The translations under genes and the position numbers were made by a program. This document shows positions 1-6,147 of a stretch of 10,301 nucleotides of DNA, in pieces; the first letter of the stretch is position 1; each line of letters opens with the position of its first letter. Under the pieces are notes generated by a model. It ran no database searches. It saw nothing but the letters and a program-made list of their open reading frames with translations, and had not been told where the DNA came from. The DNA lies in assembly GCA_002371375.1 (NCBI GenBank), contig DFIB01000054.1, positions 1 to 10,301 on the forward strand, in the 5' to 3' direction. This DNA comes from Mageeibacillus sp. UBA3708. GTDB lineage: Bacteria > Bacillota > Clostridia > Saccharofermentanales > Saccharofermentanaceae.

Positions 1-102
1 TATCCCTGCGGGGAAGGAGCCGGATATGCCGGTGGCATAATGTCTTCTGCAATTGATGGTATTAACTGTGCTAATTCTGTCGCAAAATGTTATATAATCT
101 GA
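1..102 (+). CDS. FAD-dependent oxidoreductase, C-terminal end (partial)
   Basis: The frame open from base 1 ends at TGA 100-102 and gives 33 residues beginning YPCGEGAGYAGGIMSSAIDG. This matches the closing FAD-contact motif (GEGAGYAGGI followed by an 'aDG' helix) of the COG2509-type FAD-dependent dehydrogenases that are common in Firmicutes, proteins of roughly 450-550 residues. Only the tail is in the window, so the N-terminal dinucleotide fold and the substrate cannot be seen. The next gene begins 24 bp downstream, so the gene may be co-transcribed with the ACT/UPF0210 pair. A TATAAT at 93-98 inside its last codons could instead start that pair, but no good -35 box lies upstream of it. The family call is fairly secure; the physiological role is unknown. 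Confidence 0.75.
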   Translation, partial: YPCGEGAGYAGGIMSSAIDGINCANSVAKCYII

Positions 103-115
103 ATAATGAGATTTT

Positions 116-120
116 GGAGG
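116..120 (+). promoter_or_regulatory. Shine-Dalgarno of the ACT-domain gene (sets the start)
   Basis: GGAGG lies 6 nt before ATG 127. An in-frame ATG at 106 is upstream of this site and would put the ribosome binding site inside the coding region, so 127 is the preferred start. Confidence 0.8.
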
Positions 121-126
121 TCTGGC

Positions 127-411
127 ATGAAAGAATCTAAAAATACAGCAGTAATTACTGTTATCGGCAAGGACAGAGTCGGTATTATCGCAGGAATATC
201 AAAGATCCTTGCTGATTATTCGATCAATATCAATGATATATCACAGACTATAATGGACGATATCTTTACCATGATAATGATGGTCGATCTGAAGGATCTG
301 AAGATCGAGGAATCCGATATTGCAGACAAGCTTAAGGCATTCGGTAAGGAGAATGCGCTTTCCGTCAGTATCCAGCACACCGATCTGTTCAATGCAATGC
401 ACAGGATCTGA
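127..411 (+). CDS. ACT domain-containing protein (UPF0237 family)
   Basis: This is a 94-residue protein consisting almost wholly of one ACT domain. It opens with the typical first strand and loop (AVITVIGKDRVGIIAGIS, about residues 8-25), in which the G-K-D-R-V-G stretch normally sits at the effector-binding interface. A helix and the second half (NINDISQTIMDDIFTMIMMVDL, about 37-58) follow. ACT domains usually bind amino acids or other small ligands and dimerise. Free-standing members of this family are related to the regulatory GcvR-type ACT proteins, but their ligand is not established. The start at 127 follows GGAGG at 116-120. The gene lies 24 bp before the UPF0210 gene, a pairing well known in Firmicutes, so it probably acts with that protein, perhaps as its sensor subunit (inference). 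Confidence 0.9.
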   Translation: MKESKNTAVITVIGKDRVGIIAGISKILADYSININDISQTIMDDIFTMIMMVDLKDLKIEESDIADKLKAFGKENALSVSIQHTDLFNAMHRI

Positions 412-435
412 TAATCAGCTAAGGGGAGATAATCT

Positions 436-1794
436 ATGATCACTAATTATGAAGTCCTTGAGACTATGCATATGTTTAACGAGGAGCATCTTGATATCCG
501 TACAATAACAATGGGTATCTCGCTTATGGATTGTGCTGCTTCAACGCCGGAAGAGTCATGCAGACGCATATATGATAAGATCATGCGTTCTGCCGGCAAG
601 CTCGTCGAGACAGGCGAAGCAATATCACGCAAGTATAATGTGCCTATAATTCACAAGAGGATTTCTGTTACACCAATATCCATTGTAGCAGCTGCCTGTG
701 GCGCCAAAGACTATACAGTGTTCGCGAAGACTCTTGATAAGGCTGCAAGAGAATGCGGAGTTAACTTTATCGGCGGATTCTCTGCACTGGTACAGAAAGG
801 CTACACGGAATCGGATAAGATCCTTATCAATTCTATACCTGAAGCACTTGCGGTCACCGAGAATGTCTGCTCGTCCATCAACCTTGCTTCTACAAGGAGC
901 GGTATTAACATGGATGCTGTCAGAGATATGGGCATTATCATTAAGAAGACAGCTGAGAGAACAGCTGACACGGGTGCTCTCGGCTGTGCAAAGCTGGTTG
1001 TCTTTGCCAATGCTCCCGAAGATAATCCTTTCATGGCAGGCGCCTTCCTCGGCCCCGGCGAACCCGAGTGCGTTATCAATGTAGGAATCTCAGGCCCCGG
1101 CGTTGTTAAGCACGCAATGGAGAAAGTTAGAGGCAAAGATCTTGGTGTAGTTGCCGAGACAATAAAGAAAGCCGCATTCAAGATTACAAGAGTCGGCGAA
1201 CTTGTTGCACGTGAAGCATCCGAGAGACTCGGCGTTCCGTTCGGGATCATCGATCTGTCCCTGGCACCGACCCCGGCTGTCGGCGATTCTGTCGCAAGGC
1301 TTCTTGAGGAATTCGGACTTGAACAGTGTGGCACATGGGGAACAACTGCAGCTCTTGCAATGCTCAATGATGCTGTGAAGAAGGGCGGGACGATGGCATC
1401 TTCATTTGTTGGCGGCTTATCAGGTGCTTTCATTCCCGTATCCGAAGATGAGGGAATGATCGCTGCAGCCAGGTCCGGATCTCTTCTTCTTGAGAAACTT
1501 GAAGCGATGACATGTGTTTGTTCTGTCGGTCTTGATATGATTGCTATCCCTGGTGATACAACCGCGGAGACAATATCAGGCATCATAGCTGACGAGATGG
1601 CGCTTGGCACTTTTAATAATAAGACCACTGCTGTAAGGATCATTCCTGTTCCCGGCAAAGATGTGGGTGACAGCGTGGAATTCGGCGGCCTCCTCGGCAC
1701 TGCCCCGATCATGAGTGTCAACCGAGCATCCTGCAGCGACTTTATCCATCGCGGCGGCAGAATCCCTGCGCCTATTCACAGCATGAGAAACTGA
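436..1794 (+). CDS. UPF0210 / DUF711 'PFL family' protein
   Basis: This 452-residue protein is of full length for the family. Its N-terminus ([16 protein letters not shown], about residues 18-33) and the segment [16 protein letters not shown] are typical of UPF0210 proteins. A glycine-rich GISGPGVVK motif lies at 217-225. The conserved tail [20 protein letters not shown] starts at about 427, with Cys433 in the 'ASCSDFI' motif. The family is named for a fold resembling pyruvate formate-lyase. No RVxGY-like glycyl-radical motif is visible, so it should not be annotated as a glycyl-radical enzyme. Start ATG 436 is preceded by AAGGGGAG at 421-428. It forms a two-gene unit with the ACT protein upstream. 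The family assignment is firm; the biochemical function is unknown. No convincing terminator is seen after it. Confidence 0.93.
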   Translation: MITNYEVLETMHMFNEEHLDIRTITMGISLMDCAASTPEESCRRIYDKIMRSAGKLVETGEAISRKYNVPIIHKRISVTPISIVAAACGAKDYTVFAKTLDKAARECGVNFIGGFSALVQKGYTESDKILINSIPEALAVTENVCSSINLASTRSGINMDAVRDMGIIIKKTAERTADTGALGCAKLVVFANAPEDNPFMAGAFLGPGEPECVINVGISGPGVVKHAMEKVRGKDLGVVAETIKKAAFKITRVGELVAREASERLGVPFGIIDLSLAPTPAVGDSVARLLEEFGLEQCGTWGTTAALAMLNDAVKKGGTMASSFVGGLSGAFIPVSEDEGMIAAARSGSLLLEKLEAMTCVCSVGLDMIAIPGDTTAETISGIIADEMALGTFNNKTTAVRIIPVPGKDVGDSVEFGGLLGTAPIMSVNRASCSDFIHRGGRIPAPIHSMRN

Positions 1795-1912
1795 GATAGA
1801 AGGCATCTCGGGCTGTTGTGTCCTTCAGAGCGTGTTTTGATAGTAATACTCGGCATGCCAAACATACGGTAAGAGAGCCGGCTGAAGGTGCTTAACAGAT
1901 AGGCCGATAGGC

Positions 1913-1946
1913 TTGATATATTTGATAAATTTGACAAACTTTGACA
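1913..1946 (+). repeat. Four phased TTGA(T/C)A repeats at the aconitase promoter
   Basis: TTGATA starts at 1913 and 1922, and TTGACA starts at 1931 and 1941. The spacings are 9, 9 and 10 bp, close to one helical turn. The third copy is the apparent -35 box; the others lie upstream and within the spacer. The array could be an operator read from one face of the helix, or simply an AT-rich UP-like region with duplicated -35 boxes. Confidence 0.5.
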
Positions 1947-1958
1947 GCATATTATAAT
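1931..1958 (+). promoter_or_regulatory. Consensus sigma-A-type promoter for acn-citrate synthase
   Basis: TTGACA (1931-1936), a 16-nt spacer and TATAAT (1953-1958) match both consensus hexamers exactly. Transcription would begin near 1965, leaving a short leader of about 27 nt before ATG 1992. An alternative TTGACA at 1941 is only 6 nt from the -10 box and cannot pair with it. Confidence 0.85.
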
Positions 1959-1979
1959 TACTTAGTTAATTAAGAATTG

Positions 1980-1985
1980 AAGGAG
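1980..1985 (+). promoter_or_regulatory. Shine-Dalgarno of aconitase (sets the start)
   Basis: AAGGAG lies 6 nt before ATG 1992. A TTG at 1977 is in frame but overlaps this site, so it is not used as the start. Confidence 0.85.
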
Positions 1986-1991
1986 AATGTT

Positions 1992-3929
1992 ATGGGACTC
2001 ACTATTTCGCAGAAGATCATTAAGGAACACCTTTTATCGGGTGAGATGAAGGCGGGGGAAGAGGTATCCATCAGGATAGATCAGACCCTCACACAGGATT
2101 CTACGGGTACAATGGCGTATCTGCAGTTCGAAGCGATCGGAGTCCCTCAGGTCAAGACAAAGCTGTCTGTTGCTTATATTGACCACAATATGCTTCAGAC
2201 CGGATTCGAGAATGCGGATGACCATAAGTATATTCAGACAGTTACTTCTAAGCATGGCATCAGGTTCTCGAGACCGGGTAACGGCGTGTGCCATCAGGTC
2301 CATATTGAGAGATTTGGTGTTCCCGGACAGACACTGCTCGGGTCAGATTCACACACACCCACCTGCGGCGGCATCGGAATGCTTGCGATAGGCGCCGGAG
2401 GACTTGATGTTGCTGTTGCAATGGGAGGCGGCCCCTACTATATCACGATGCCAAAGATGGTCCGCGTAACTCTTAAGAATAAGCTTGGCAATTGGGCGAC
2501 AGCTAAGGATATCATACTTGAAGTTCTCCGTATCATGACGGTTAAGGGCGGCGTAGGCAAGATCATCGAGTATGCAGGTGACGGTCTTGCAAGTCTTACG
2601 GTCCCCGAGAGAGCTACAATCACGAACATGGGTGCCGAGCTTGGTGCAACAACATCGATATTCCCCTCTGACGAGGTAACAAAAGCGTTCCTTAAGGCTC
2701 AGGACAGAGAGATGGTATGGTCCGAGCTCAAGGCTGATGAAGATGCCGTGTATGATGAGGAACTTGAGATCGACCTTGCTCAGTTAAGACCGCTTATCGC
2801 TAAGCCACATATGCCCGATCAGGTCGTATCCATTAAGGAAGTCGCCGGACTCAAGGTCGATCAGTGCTGTATCGGTTCATGCACTAACTCTTCTCTCTAT
2901 GATATGCTCAAAGTTGCAAAGATCCTCAAGGGTCACACGGTTCATCCCGATGTGTCACTTGTAATCGCTCCGGGTTCAAAGCAGGTTTTCAATATGCTGG
3001 CTGAGTGCGGAGCTCTTGCCGACATGATCGAGGCCGGTGCCCGTATTATTGAGTGCGGATGCGGACCTTGTATCGGTATGGGGCAGTCGCCTAAGACCAA
3101 TGCAGTATCACTCAGGACCAATAACCGCAACTTCTATGCACGCTCCGGAACCAAATCCGCATCTATCTATCTTGTAAGCCCTGAGGTTGCTGCAGTTGCT
3201 GCTATTACAGGCGTTGTAACAGATCCTGCAGACTTCGGTGAGCCGCCGGTCGTTGAGATGCCAGGTGAGTTCAAGGTAAATGACAATATGGTCATCATGC
3301 CTTCGACGAATCCCGATTCTGTTGAGGTTGTCAGAGGACCTAACATTAAGCCTTTCCCGGTAAATCACGCTCTTAATAACGAAGTGGACGGCAAGGTTCT
3401 GATCAAGCTTGAAGATAACATTACAACAGATCACATCATGCCTTCCAACTCCAAATTGCTGCCTTACAGATCTAATGTTCCTTATCTTGCTGATTTCTGT
3501 CTTACACCATGTGACGAGGAATTCCCTGCAAGAGCTAAGCGCAATAATGGCGGCTTCATTATCGGCGGCCAGAACTACGGTCAGGGTTCTTCAAGAGAGC
3601 ATGCTGCCCTCGCACCTCTGCAGCTCGGTATCAAGGGAGTTATCGCACTTTCTTTCGCACGTATCCATATGGCGAACCTTATCAACAACGGTATTCTTCC
3701 TCTGACATTTGCTGACAGTGCAGATTATGACAAGCTCTGTATGGAAGATGATCTCGTTATTAATGATGCACGCGCCCAGGTAGCGGAAGCTGTTAACGGT
3801 AAGAAGGTTGTAGTTACGAATAAGACGCAGGGTTATGACTTCGAATGTAATCTCGATATCTCAGACAGACAGTGTGGAATGCTTCTTGCAGGCGGTCTTC
3901 TGAACTATACCAGAGAACGTTCAAACTAA
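1992..3929 (+). CDS. Aconitate hydratase (citrate to isocitrate)
   Basis: This 645-residue [4Fe-4S] dehydratase of the cytosol isomerises citrate to isocitrate via cis-aconitate. Its length fits the compact bacterial aconitases found in clostridia rather than the roughly 900-residue AcnA form. Visible signatures are GSDSHTPTCGGIGMLAIGAG from residue 117 (substrate-loop region with His121), the cluster ligand Cys297 in GSCTN, and the CxxC ligands Cys357 and Cys360 in CGCGPCIGMG. The C-terminal swivel domain carries NYGQGSSREHAALAP from about 528, with the substrate-binding Ser-Ser-Arg. All three cluster cysteines are present, so the enzyme should be active. It is the first gene of a unit with citrate synthase (19-bp gap) behind a consensus promoter. 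A homoaconitase or isopropylmalate isomerase role is less likely, because citrate synthase is the neighbour and the two domains are fused in one chain. Confidence 0.93.
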   Translation: MGLTISQKIIKEHLLSGEMKAGEEVSIRIDQTLTQDSTGTMAYLQFEAIGVPQVKTKLSVAYIDHNMLQTGFENADDHKYIQTVTSKHGIRFSRPGNGVCHQVHIERFGVPGQTLLGSDSHTPTCGGIGMLAIGAGGLDVAVAMGGGPYYITMPKMVRVTLKNKLGNWATAKDIILEVLRIMTVKGGVGKIIEYAGDGLASLTVPERATITNMGAELGATTSIFPSDEVTKAFLKAQDREMVWSELKADEDAVYDEELEIDLAQLRPLIAKPHMPDQVVSIKEVAGLKVDQCCIGSCTNSSLYDMLKVAKILKGHTVHPDVSLVIAPGSKQVFNMLAECGALADMIEAGARIIECGCGPCIGMGQSPKTNAVSLRTNNRNFYARSGTKSASIYLVSPEVAAVAAITGVVTDPADFGEPPVVEMPGEFKVNDNMVIMPSTNPDSVEVVRGPNIKPFPVNHALNNEVDGKVLIKLEDNITTDHIMPSNSKLLPYRSNVPYLADFCLTPCDEEFPARAKRNNGGFIIGGQNYGQGSSREHAALAPLQLGIKGVIALSFARIHMANLINNGILPLTFADSADYDKLCMEDDLVINDARAQVAEAVNGKKVVVTNKTQGYDFECNLDISDRQCGMLLAGGLLNYTRERSN

Positions 3930-3948
3930 TCAGATAGGATCTTTGATA

Positions 3949-5313
3949 ATGAGTGAACTTAAAGATAAAATGATCATGCGCCTGACCGAGAATGCTTCGG
4001 TCAAGAGCCACATCAACCCGGCACTTTACTCCAAATATAATGTAAAGCGCGGGCTTCGCAACAATGACGGAACGGGTGTTCTTGTCGGTCTTACCGAAGT
4101 CGGCGAGGTAATGAGTTACATTGTTGATGATGCTGACAGGATTCCGATAGAAGGTAAGCTGTTCTATCAGGGATACGAAGTATCTGATATCGTCGACAAT
4201 GCATGGAAGAACGGCAGATACGGTTATGAGGAGGTTGCTTTCCTTCTCATGACCGGAGAGCTTCCTACAGCTACGGAACTTGAGGATTTTAAGCAGCTGC
4301 TTACCGAATCGAGACCGCTTCCTGCAGGATTCACGGAGGATATGATCCTCAAGGCGCCGAGCCCGGATGTAATGAACAAACTTGCCAGAAGCGTTCTGGC
4401 CCTGTATTCATATGATGACAATCCCGATTCGACAGAACTGTCAAATGTCATAAGACAGTGCACGGAACTAATCGCCAGATTCCCTGTTCTTATCGCATAC
4501 GGTTATATGGCAAGAAGGCATTATGTTGAGCACCAGAGCCTGTTCCTCCACGATCCCGTGCCGGAATATAACACAGCCCAGAATATCCTTCATCTGATCA
4601 GGCCGGACGGTAAATTTACTGAGAATGAGGCCAGGATTCTTGATCTTATGCTATGTATCCACGCTGAGCACGGCGGCGGCAATAATTCATCATTTGTTAC
4701 TCATTGTGTTGCTTCATCGGGTTCTGATACATACTCTGTGATAGCTGCAGCCGTAGGCTCTCTCAAAGGTCCTAAGCACGGCGGTGCAAGCAACAGTGCA
4801 TATGCAATGATGGCTGACATGATGGAGCACATCACTGATTATAAGGATGAGGCACAGATCGAGGATTATCTTACGAAGATCCTGAATAAGGAAGCTTTCG
4901 ATAAGTCCGGGCTGATCTACGGTATCGGTCATGCCGTTTACACATTGTCTGATCCCAGGACCAGGCTGCTTAAGAAATACGCGCGCGATCTTGCCGTCGA
5001 GAAGGGGATGGAGGATAAGTTTGATCTTTACGATACTGTCGAAAGGCTTGCTCCTGATGTTTTCCACAGAGTTAAGAACAACGACAAGATAATGTGTGCA
5101 AACGTTGATTTCTATGCCGGCTTCTGTTATTCGATGCTTGGAATCCCGCCTGTTTTGTTCACGCCTTTGTTCGCATGCGCGAGAATAGCGGGTTGGAGTG
5201 CACACAGGATCGAGGAGCTTGTATCAGGAGGAAGGATCATGAGACCTGCATTCAAGTGTGTCAACAAGAGAAGGCAATATATTGACATTGAGAACAGGAC
5301 AGATCACATCTGA
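3949..5313 (+). CDS. Citrate synthase (citrate/2-methylcitrate synthase family)
   Basis: This 454-residue enzyme condenses acetyl-CoA with oxaloacetate. The catalytic triad of the family is complete: His277 in GPKHGGAS, His328 in GIGHAVYTLSDPR and Asp387 in ANVDFYAG. HAEHGGGNNSSF (238-249) precedes the active-site region, and ARIAGWSAHRIEE closes the fold. The stretch of about 60 residues before the small-domain start (EGKLFYQGYEVSDIV) is typical of the clostridial long form. GHAVY replaces the common bacterial GHRVY; alanine at this place is also seen in eukaryotic enzymes, so activity is not in doubt. ATG 3949 is preceded by AGGA (3936-3939). An in-frame TTG at 3943 lies too close to that site. 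The pairing with aconitase supports a citrate role, and no methylcitrate-cycle genes are seen. Confidence 0.93.
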   Translation: MSELKDKMIMRLTENASVKSHINPALYSKYNVKRGLRNNDGTGVLVGLTEVGEVMSYIVDDADRIPIEGKLFYQGYEVSDIVDNAWKNGRYGYEEVAFLLMTGELPTATELEDFKQLLTESRPLPAGFTEDMILKAPSPDVMNKLARSVLALYSYDDNPDSTELSNVIRQCTELIARFPVLIAYGYMARRHYVEHQSLFLHDPVPEYNTAQNILHLIRPDGKFTENEARILDLMLCIHAEHGGGNNSSFVTHCVASSGSDTYSVIAAAVGSLKGPKHGGASNSAYAMMADMMEHITDYKDEAQIEDYLTKILNKEAFDKSGLIYGIGHAVYTLSDPRTRLLKKYARDLAVEKGMEDKFDLYDTVERLAPDVFHRVKNNDKIMCANVDFYAGFCYSMLGIPPVLFTPLFACARIAGWSAHRIEELVSGGRIMRPAFKCVNKRRQYIDIENRTDHI

Positions 5314-5351
5314 GTTGACAGTTTGTTCATATAATATTTGCTGCTTTCTAG

Positions 5352-5357
5352 TATAAT
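5352..5357 (+). promoter_or_regulatory. Possible -10 box for rubredoxin
   Basis: TATAAT lies 46 nt before the rubredoxin start and would place the transcript start near 5364. No recognisable -35 hexamer sits 16-18 nt upstream and there is no TGn extension. Rubredoxin may therefore be read through from the citrate synthase transcript instead; no terminator is visible between the two genes. Confidence 0.3.
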
Positions 5358-5358
5358 T

Positions 5359-5382
5359 AAGTTGCAGATCGTTATCTGACTT
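5359..5382 (+). promoter_or_regulatory. Small leader hairpin before rubredoxin
   Basis: CAGAT (5365-5369) and ATCTG (5374-5378) pair around a CGTT tetraloop. AAGT (5359-5362) can extend the stem with ACTT (5379-5382) across a 2-nt bulge. The stem ends just before the AAAAGGAG ribosome binding site (5387-5394). No U-run follows, so it is not a terminator. It could be a 5' stabilising stem. Confidence 0.35.
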
Positions 5383-5403
5383 CAACAAAAGGAGATATTT
5401 ATT

Positions 5404-5559
5404 ATGGATAAGTATCAGTGCCCCTGCGGTTACATTTATGATCCCGAGATCGGCGATCCTGACAGCGGAATCGCTCCCGGAACAGCTTTTGAGGATATTC
5501 CCGAGGATTGGGTTTGCCCGGTATGCGGATTAGGCAAGGATATGTTCGAGAAGATCTGA
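5404..5559 (+). CDS. Rubredoxin with CxC-G first knuckle
   Basis: This 51-residue electron-transfer protein holds one Fe atom with four cysteines. The fold signature is clear: [19 protein letters not shown] (9-27), [11 protein letters not shown] (29-39), and the second knuckle C38-P-V-C41-G. The first knuckle reads C6-P7-C8-G9, one residue shorter than the usual C-x2-C-G. The reading frame is otherwise perfect and a strong GGAG (5391-5394) precedes ATG 5404, so this is a coding feature and not a frameshift. Such proteins in anaerobes pass electrons to oxygen- or peroxide-reducing enzymes (rubrerythrin, flavodiiron proteins, superoxide reductase). None of those is in the window, so the partner is unknown. 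The gene is followed by an intrinsic terminator at 5588. Confidence 0.93.
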   Translation: MDKYQCPCGYIYDPEIGDPDSGIAPGTAFEDIPEDWVCPVCGLGKDMFEKI

Positions 5560-5587
5560 TCCGTTCATTTGCAATCGAGATGATTAT

Positions 5588-5626
5588 ATAAGGATGCCTC
5601 AAGCTGATGAGACATCCTTATTTGTT
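5588..5626 (+). terminator. Intrinsic terminator after rubredoxin
   Basis: ATAAGGATG (5588-5596) pairs perfectly with CATCCTTAT (5613-5621). After a C/A mismatch, CTCA (5598-5601) pairs with TGAG (5608-5611) around a 6-nt loop. The T-rich stretch TTATTTGTT (5618-5626) follows. It lies 28 nt after the rubredoxin stop. The 300-bp element described next begins immediately at 5627. Confidence 0.8.
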
Positions 5627-5651
5627 GGTTCTTCACGGAATTTACGGGAAT
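5627..5651 (+). repeat. Left terminal inverted repeat
   Basis: It starts with GGTTCTTCACGGAATT (5627-5642), which is the exact reverse complement of 5911-5926. Three differing bases (5643-5645) follow, and then GGGAAT (5646-5651), which matches again. Confidence 0.85.
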
Positions 5652-5749
5652 CAGTGTTCAATGTCAGCAGAAGAATTGAGTATCGTTTCGGAACAAAAAC
5701 GGCACTCCTTCCGTAAAAACACGGAAAATTACCTGTTAACCAAGGATTT

Positions 5750-5767
5750 GTTACCGATGACGGTAAC
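5750..5767. repeat. 18-bp palindrome, copy 1
   Basis: GTTACCGATGACGGTAAC has two 7-bp arms (GTTACCG / CGGTAAC) around ATGA. In this copy the dyad extends one base further on each side (T5749/A5768). Confidence 0.85.
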
Positions 5768-5811
5768 ACTTATAGGTAATTTCCTTTGAATTTACCTGAT
5801 AATCGCAAAAA

Positions 5812-5829
5812 GTTACCGATGACGGTAAC
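5812..5829. repeat. 18-bp palindrome, copy 2
   Basis: It is identical over all 18 bases, including the central ATGA, to the copy at 5750-5767, 62 bp away start to start. A related dyad, AGTTA-ACGG-TAACT, follows directly at 5830-5843. Confidence 0.85.
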
Positions 5830-5901
5830 AGTTAACGGTAACTTTACCCGGAAACAAAGTATCGGTGCGTGTGCTAAACTCCTAATTAAAGGATAATAGT
5901 T

Positions 5902-5926
5902 ATTCCCACGAATTCCGTGAAGAACC
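5902..5926 (-). repeat. Right terminal inverted repeat
   Basis: It ends with AATTCCGTGAAGAACC (5911-5926), the exact reverse complement of 5627-5642. The inner ATTCCC (5902-5907) pairs with GGGAAT at 5646-5651. The three intervening bases differ from the left copy, all by transitions. Confidence 0.85.
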
Positions 5927-6023
5927 GAAAATTCTTAAATTCTTGCGGAAACAGAGTTGAAGATTGAACTTTGCCACTTGCGAAGCTTTGACACTTATGA
6001 TAATATACTACGGCGAGCCAAAC
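5927..6023 (+). promoter_or_regulatory. Probable tRNA-Glu promoter region, boxes uncertain
   Basis: This 97-nt stretch between the element and the tRNA must hold the tRNA promoter unless the promoter lies inside the element. It has candidate hexamers TTGCCA (5971-5976), TTGACA (5988-5993), TATGAT (5996-6001), GATAAT (5999-6004) and TATACT (6004-6009). No pair has both good hexamers and a 16-18 nt spacer; the best is TTGCCA with TATGAT at 19 nt. No gene is seen here. Confidence 0.35.
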
Positions 6024-6098
6024 GGCCCCATGGTCAAGCGGTTAAGACGGCGCCCTCTCACGGCGCAATCAGGGGTTCGAGTCCCCTTGGGGTCACCA
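6024..6098 (+). tRNA. tRNA-Glu, anticodon CTC
   Basis: The 75-nt gene folds fully. The acceptor stem is GGCCCCA with TGGGGTC, including one G-U pair. The D stem is GTC/GAC. The anticodon stem is GCGCC/GGCGC with loop CTCTCAC, and the anticodon CTC at 6057-6059 reads GAG. The T stem is AGGGG/CCCCT with loop TTCGAGT. Discriminator A is followed by an encoded CCA (6096-6098). It stands alone, with a terminator 4 nt downstream. The CTC isoacceptor supplements the usual TTC form, which is not in this window. Confidence 0.97.
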
Positions 6099-6102
6099 AC
6101 AG

Positions 6103-6132
6103 ATCTCCTGCTCATCGGGCGGGAGATTTTTT
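6103..6132 (+). terminator. Strong intrinsic terminator after tRNA-Glu
   Basis: ATCTCCTGCT (6103-6112) and GGCGGGAGAT (6118-6127) form a 10-bp stem with two G-U pairs around a 5-nt loop. The last stem base starts a six-T run (6127-6132). It lies 4 nt after the tRNA CCA and only 15 nt before the uvrA start codon, so it must also affect any transcript entering uvrA from upstream. Confidence 0.88.
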
Positions 6133-6147
6133 ATTAACAGCGATATT

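Larger units (their letters stand above)
5729..5848. repeat. Cluster of nine GGTAA/TTACC words in dyads
   Basis: TTACC occurs at 5729, 5751, 5792, 5813 and 5844, and GGTAA at 5762, 5775, 5824 and 5837. Most are arranged as inverted pairs: 5751/5762, 5775/5792 and 5813/5824. The 5774-5797 pair can form AGGTAA-t-TTC / GAA-t-TTACCT around a CTTT loop. Nine copies of a pentamer in 120 bp is far more than chance would give (about 0.2 expected for both strands at even base composition). This suggests binding sites for one protein, or a run of small hairpins. Confidence 0.75.
5627..5926. mobile_element. 300-bp MITE-like element with terminal inverted repeats
   Basis: The two ends, 5627-5651 and 5902-5926, are inverted repeats that match at 22 of 25 positions; the outer 16 bp are identical. 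The span is 300 bp with no credible gene inside: the only open frame, 5607-5789, has no ribosome binding site and no recognisable protein. The interior holds several smaller palindromes and a cluster of GGTAA/TTACC words. The size, ends and lack of coding fit a non-autonomous miniature element. The GGTTCTTC outer tip recalls the GGnTCTT tips of ISL3-family insertion sequences, from memory only. No target-site duplication is visible: the 8 bases before are TATTTGTT and the 8 after are GAAAATTC. The alternative is a chromosomal structured RNA or regulatory region closed by a long-range stem. Confidence 0.6.

Noticed and set aside
801..1721. Long open frame (306 codons) on the minus strand across the UPF0210 gene
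   Set aside because: It is the antisense shadow of a well-conserved coding gene, has no recognisable protein motif and no ribosome binding site.
436..1794. Pyruvate formate-lyase or other glycyl-radical enzyme
   Set aside because: The protein is far shorter than formate-lyases and has no RVxGY-type radical glycine motif. Its whole length fits UPF0210.
1792..1888. Terminator after the UPF0210 gene (GAGAT/ATCTC at the stop codon, or CCTTCAG 1822-1828 with CTGAAGG 1882-1888)
   Set aside because: The first stem is only 5 bp and the second has a loop of more than 50 nt. Neither is followed by a T-run.
3943..3948. TTG start of citrate synthase six bases upstream of ATG 3949
   Set aside because: The AGGA site at 3936-3939 would be only 3 nt from this TTG, whereas ATG 3949 has a 9-nt spacing.
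5315..5335. Promoter from TTGACA (5315-5320) and TATAAT (5330-5335) after citrate synthase
   Set aside because: The spacer is only 9 nt, too short for a sigma-A promoter.
5607..5789. Open frame of 60 codons at the start of the 300-bp element
   Set aside because: Its start codon lies in the terminator hairpin with no Shine-Dalgarno. The translation has no family resemblance and runs through the repeat cluster.
5750..5829. CRISPR-like repeat array
   Set aside because: Only two exact 18-bp copies exist, with a 44-bp interval containing related dyads. There is no third regular unit and no cas gene.
5988..6009. tRNA promoter from TTGACA (5988-5993) and TATACT (6004-6009)
   Set aside because: The spacer is only 10 nt. 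The region is listed as a probable promoter with boxes unresolved.
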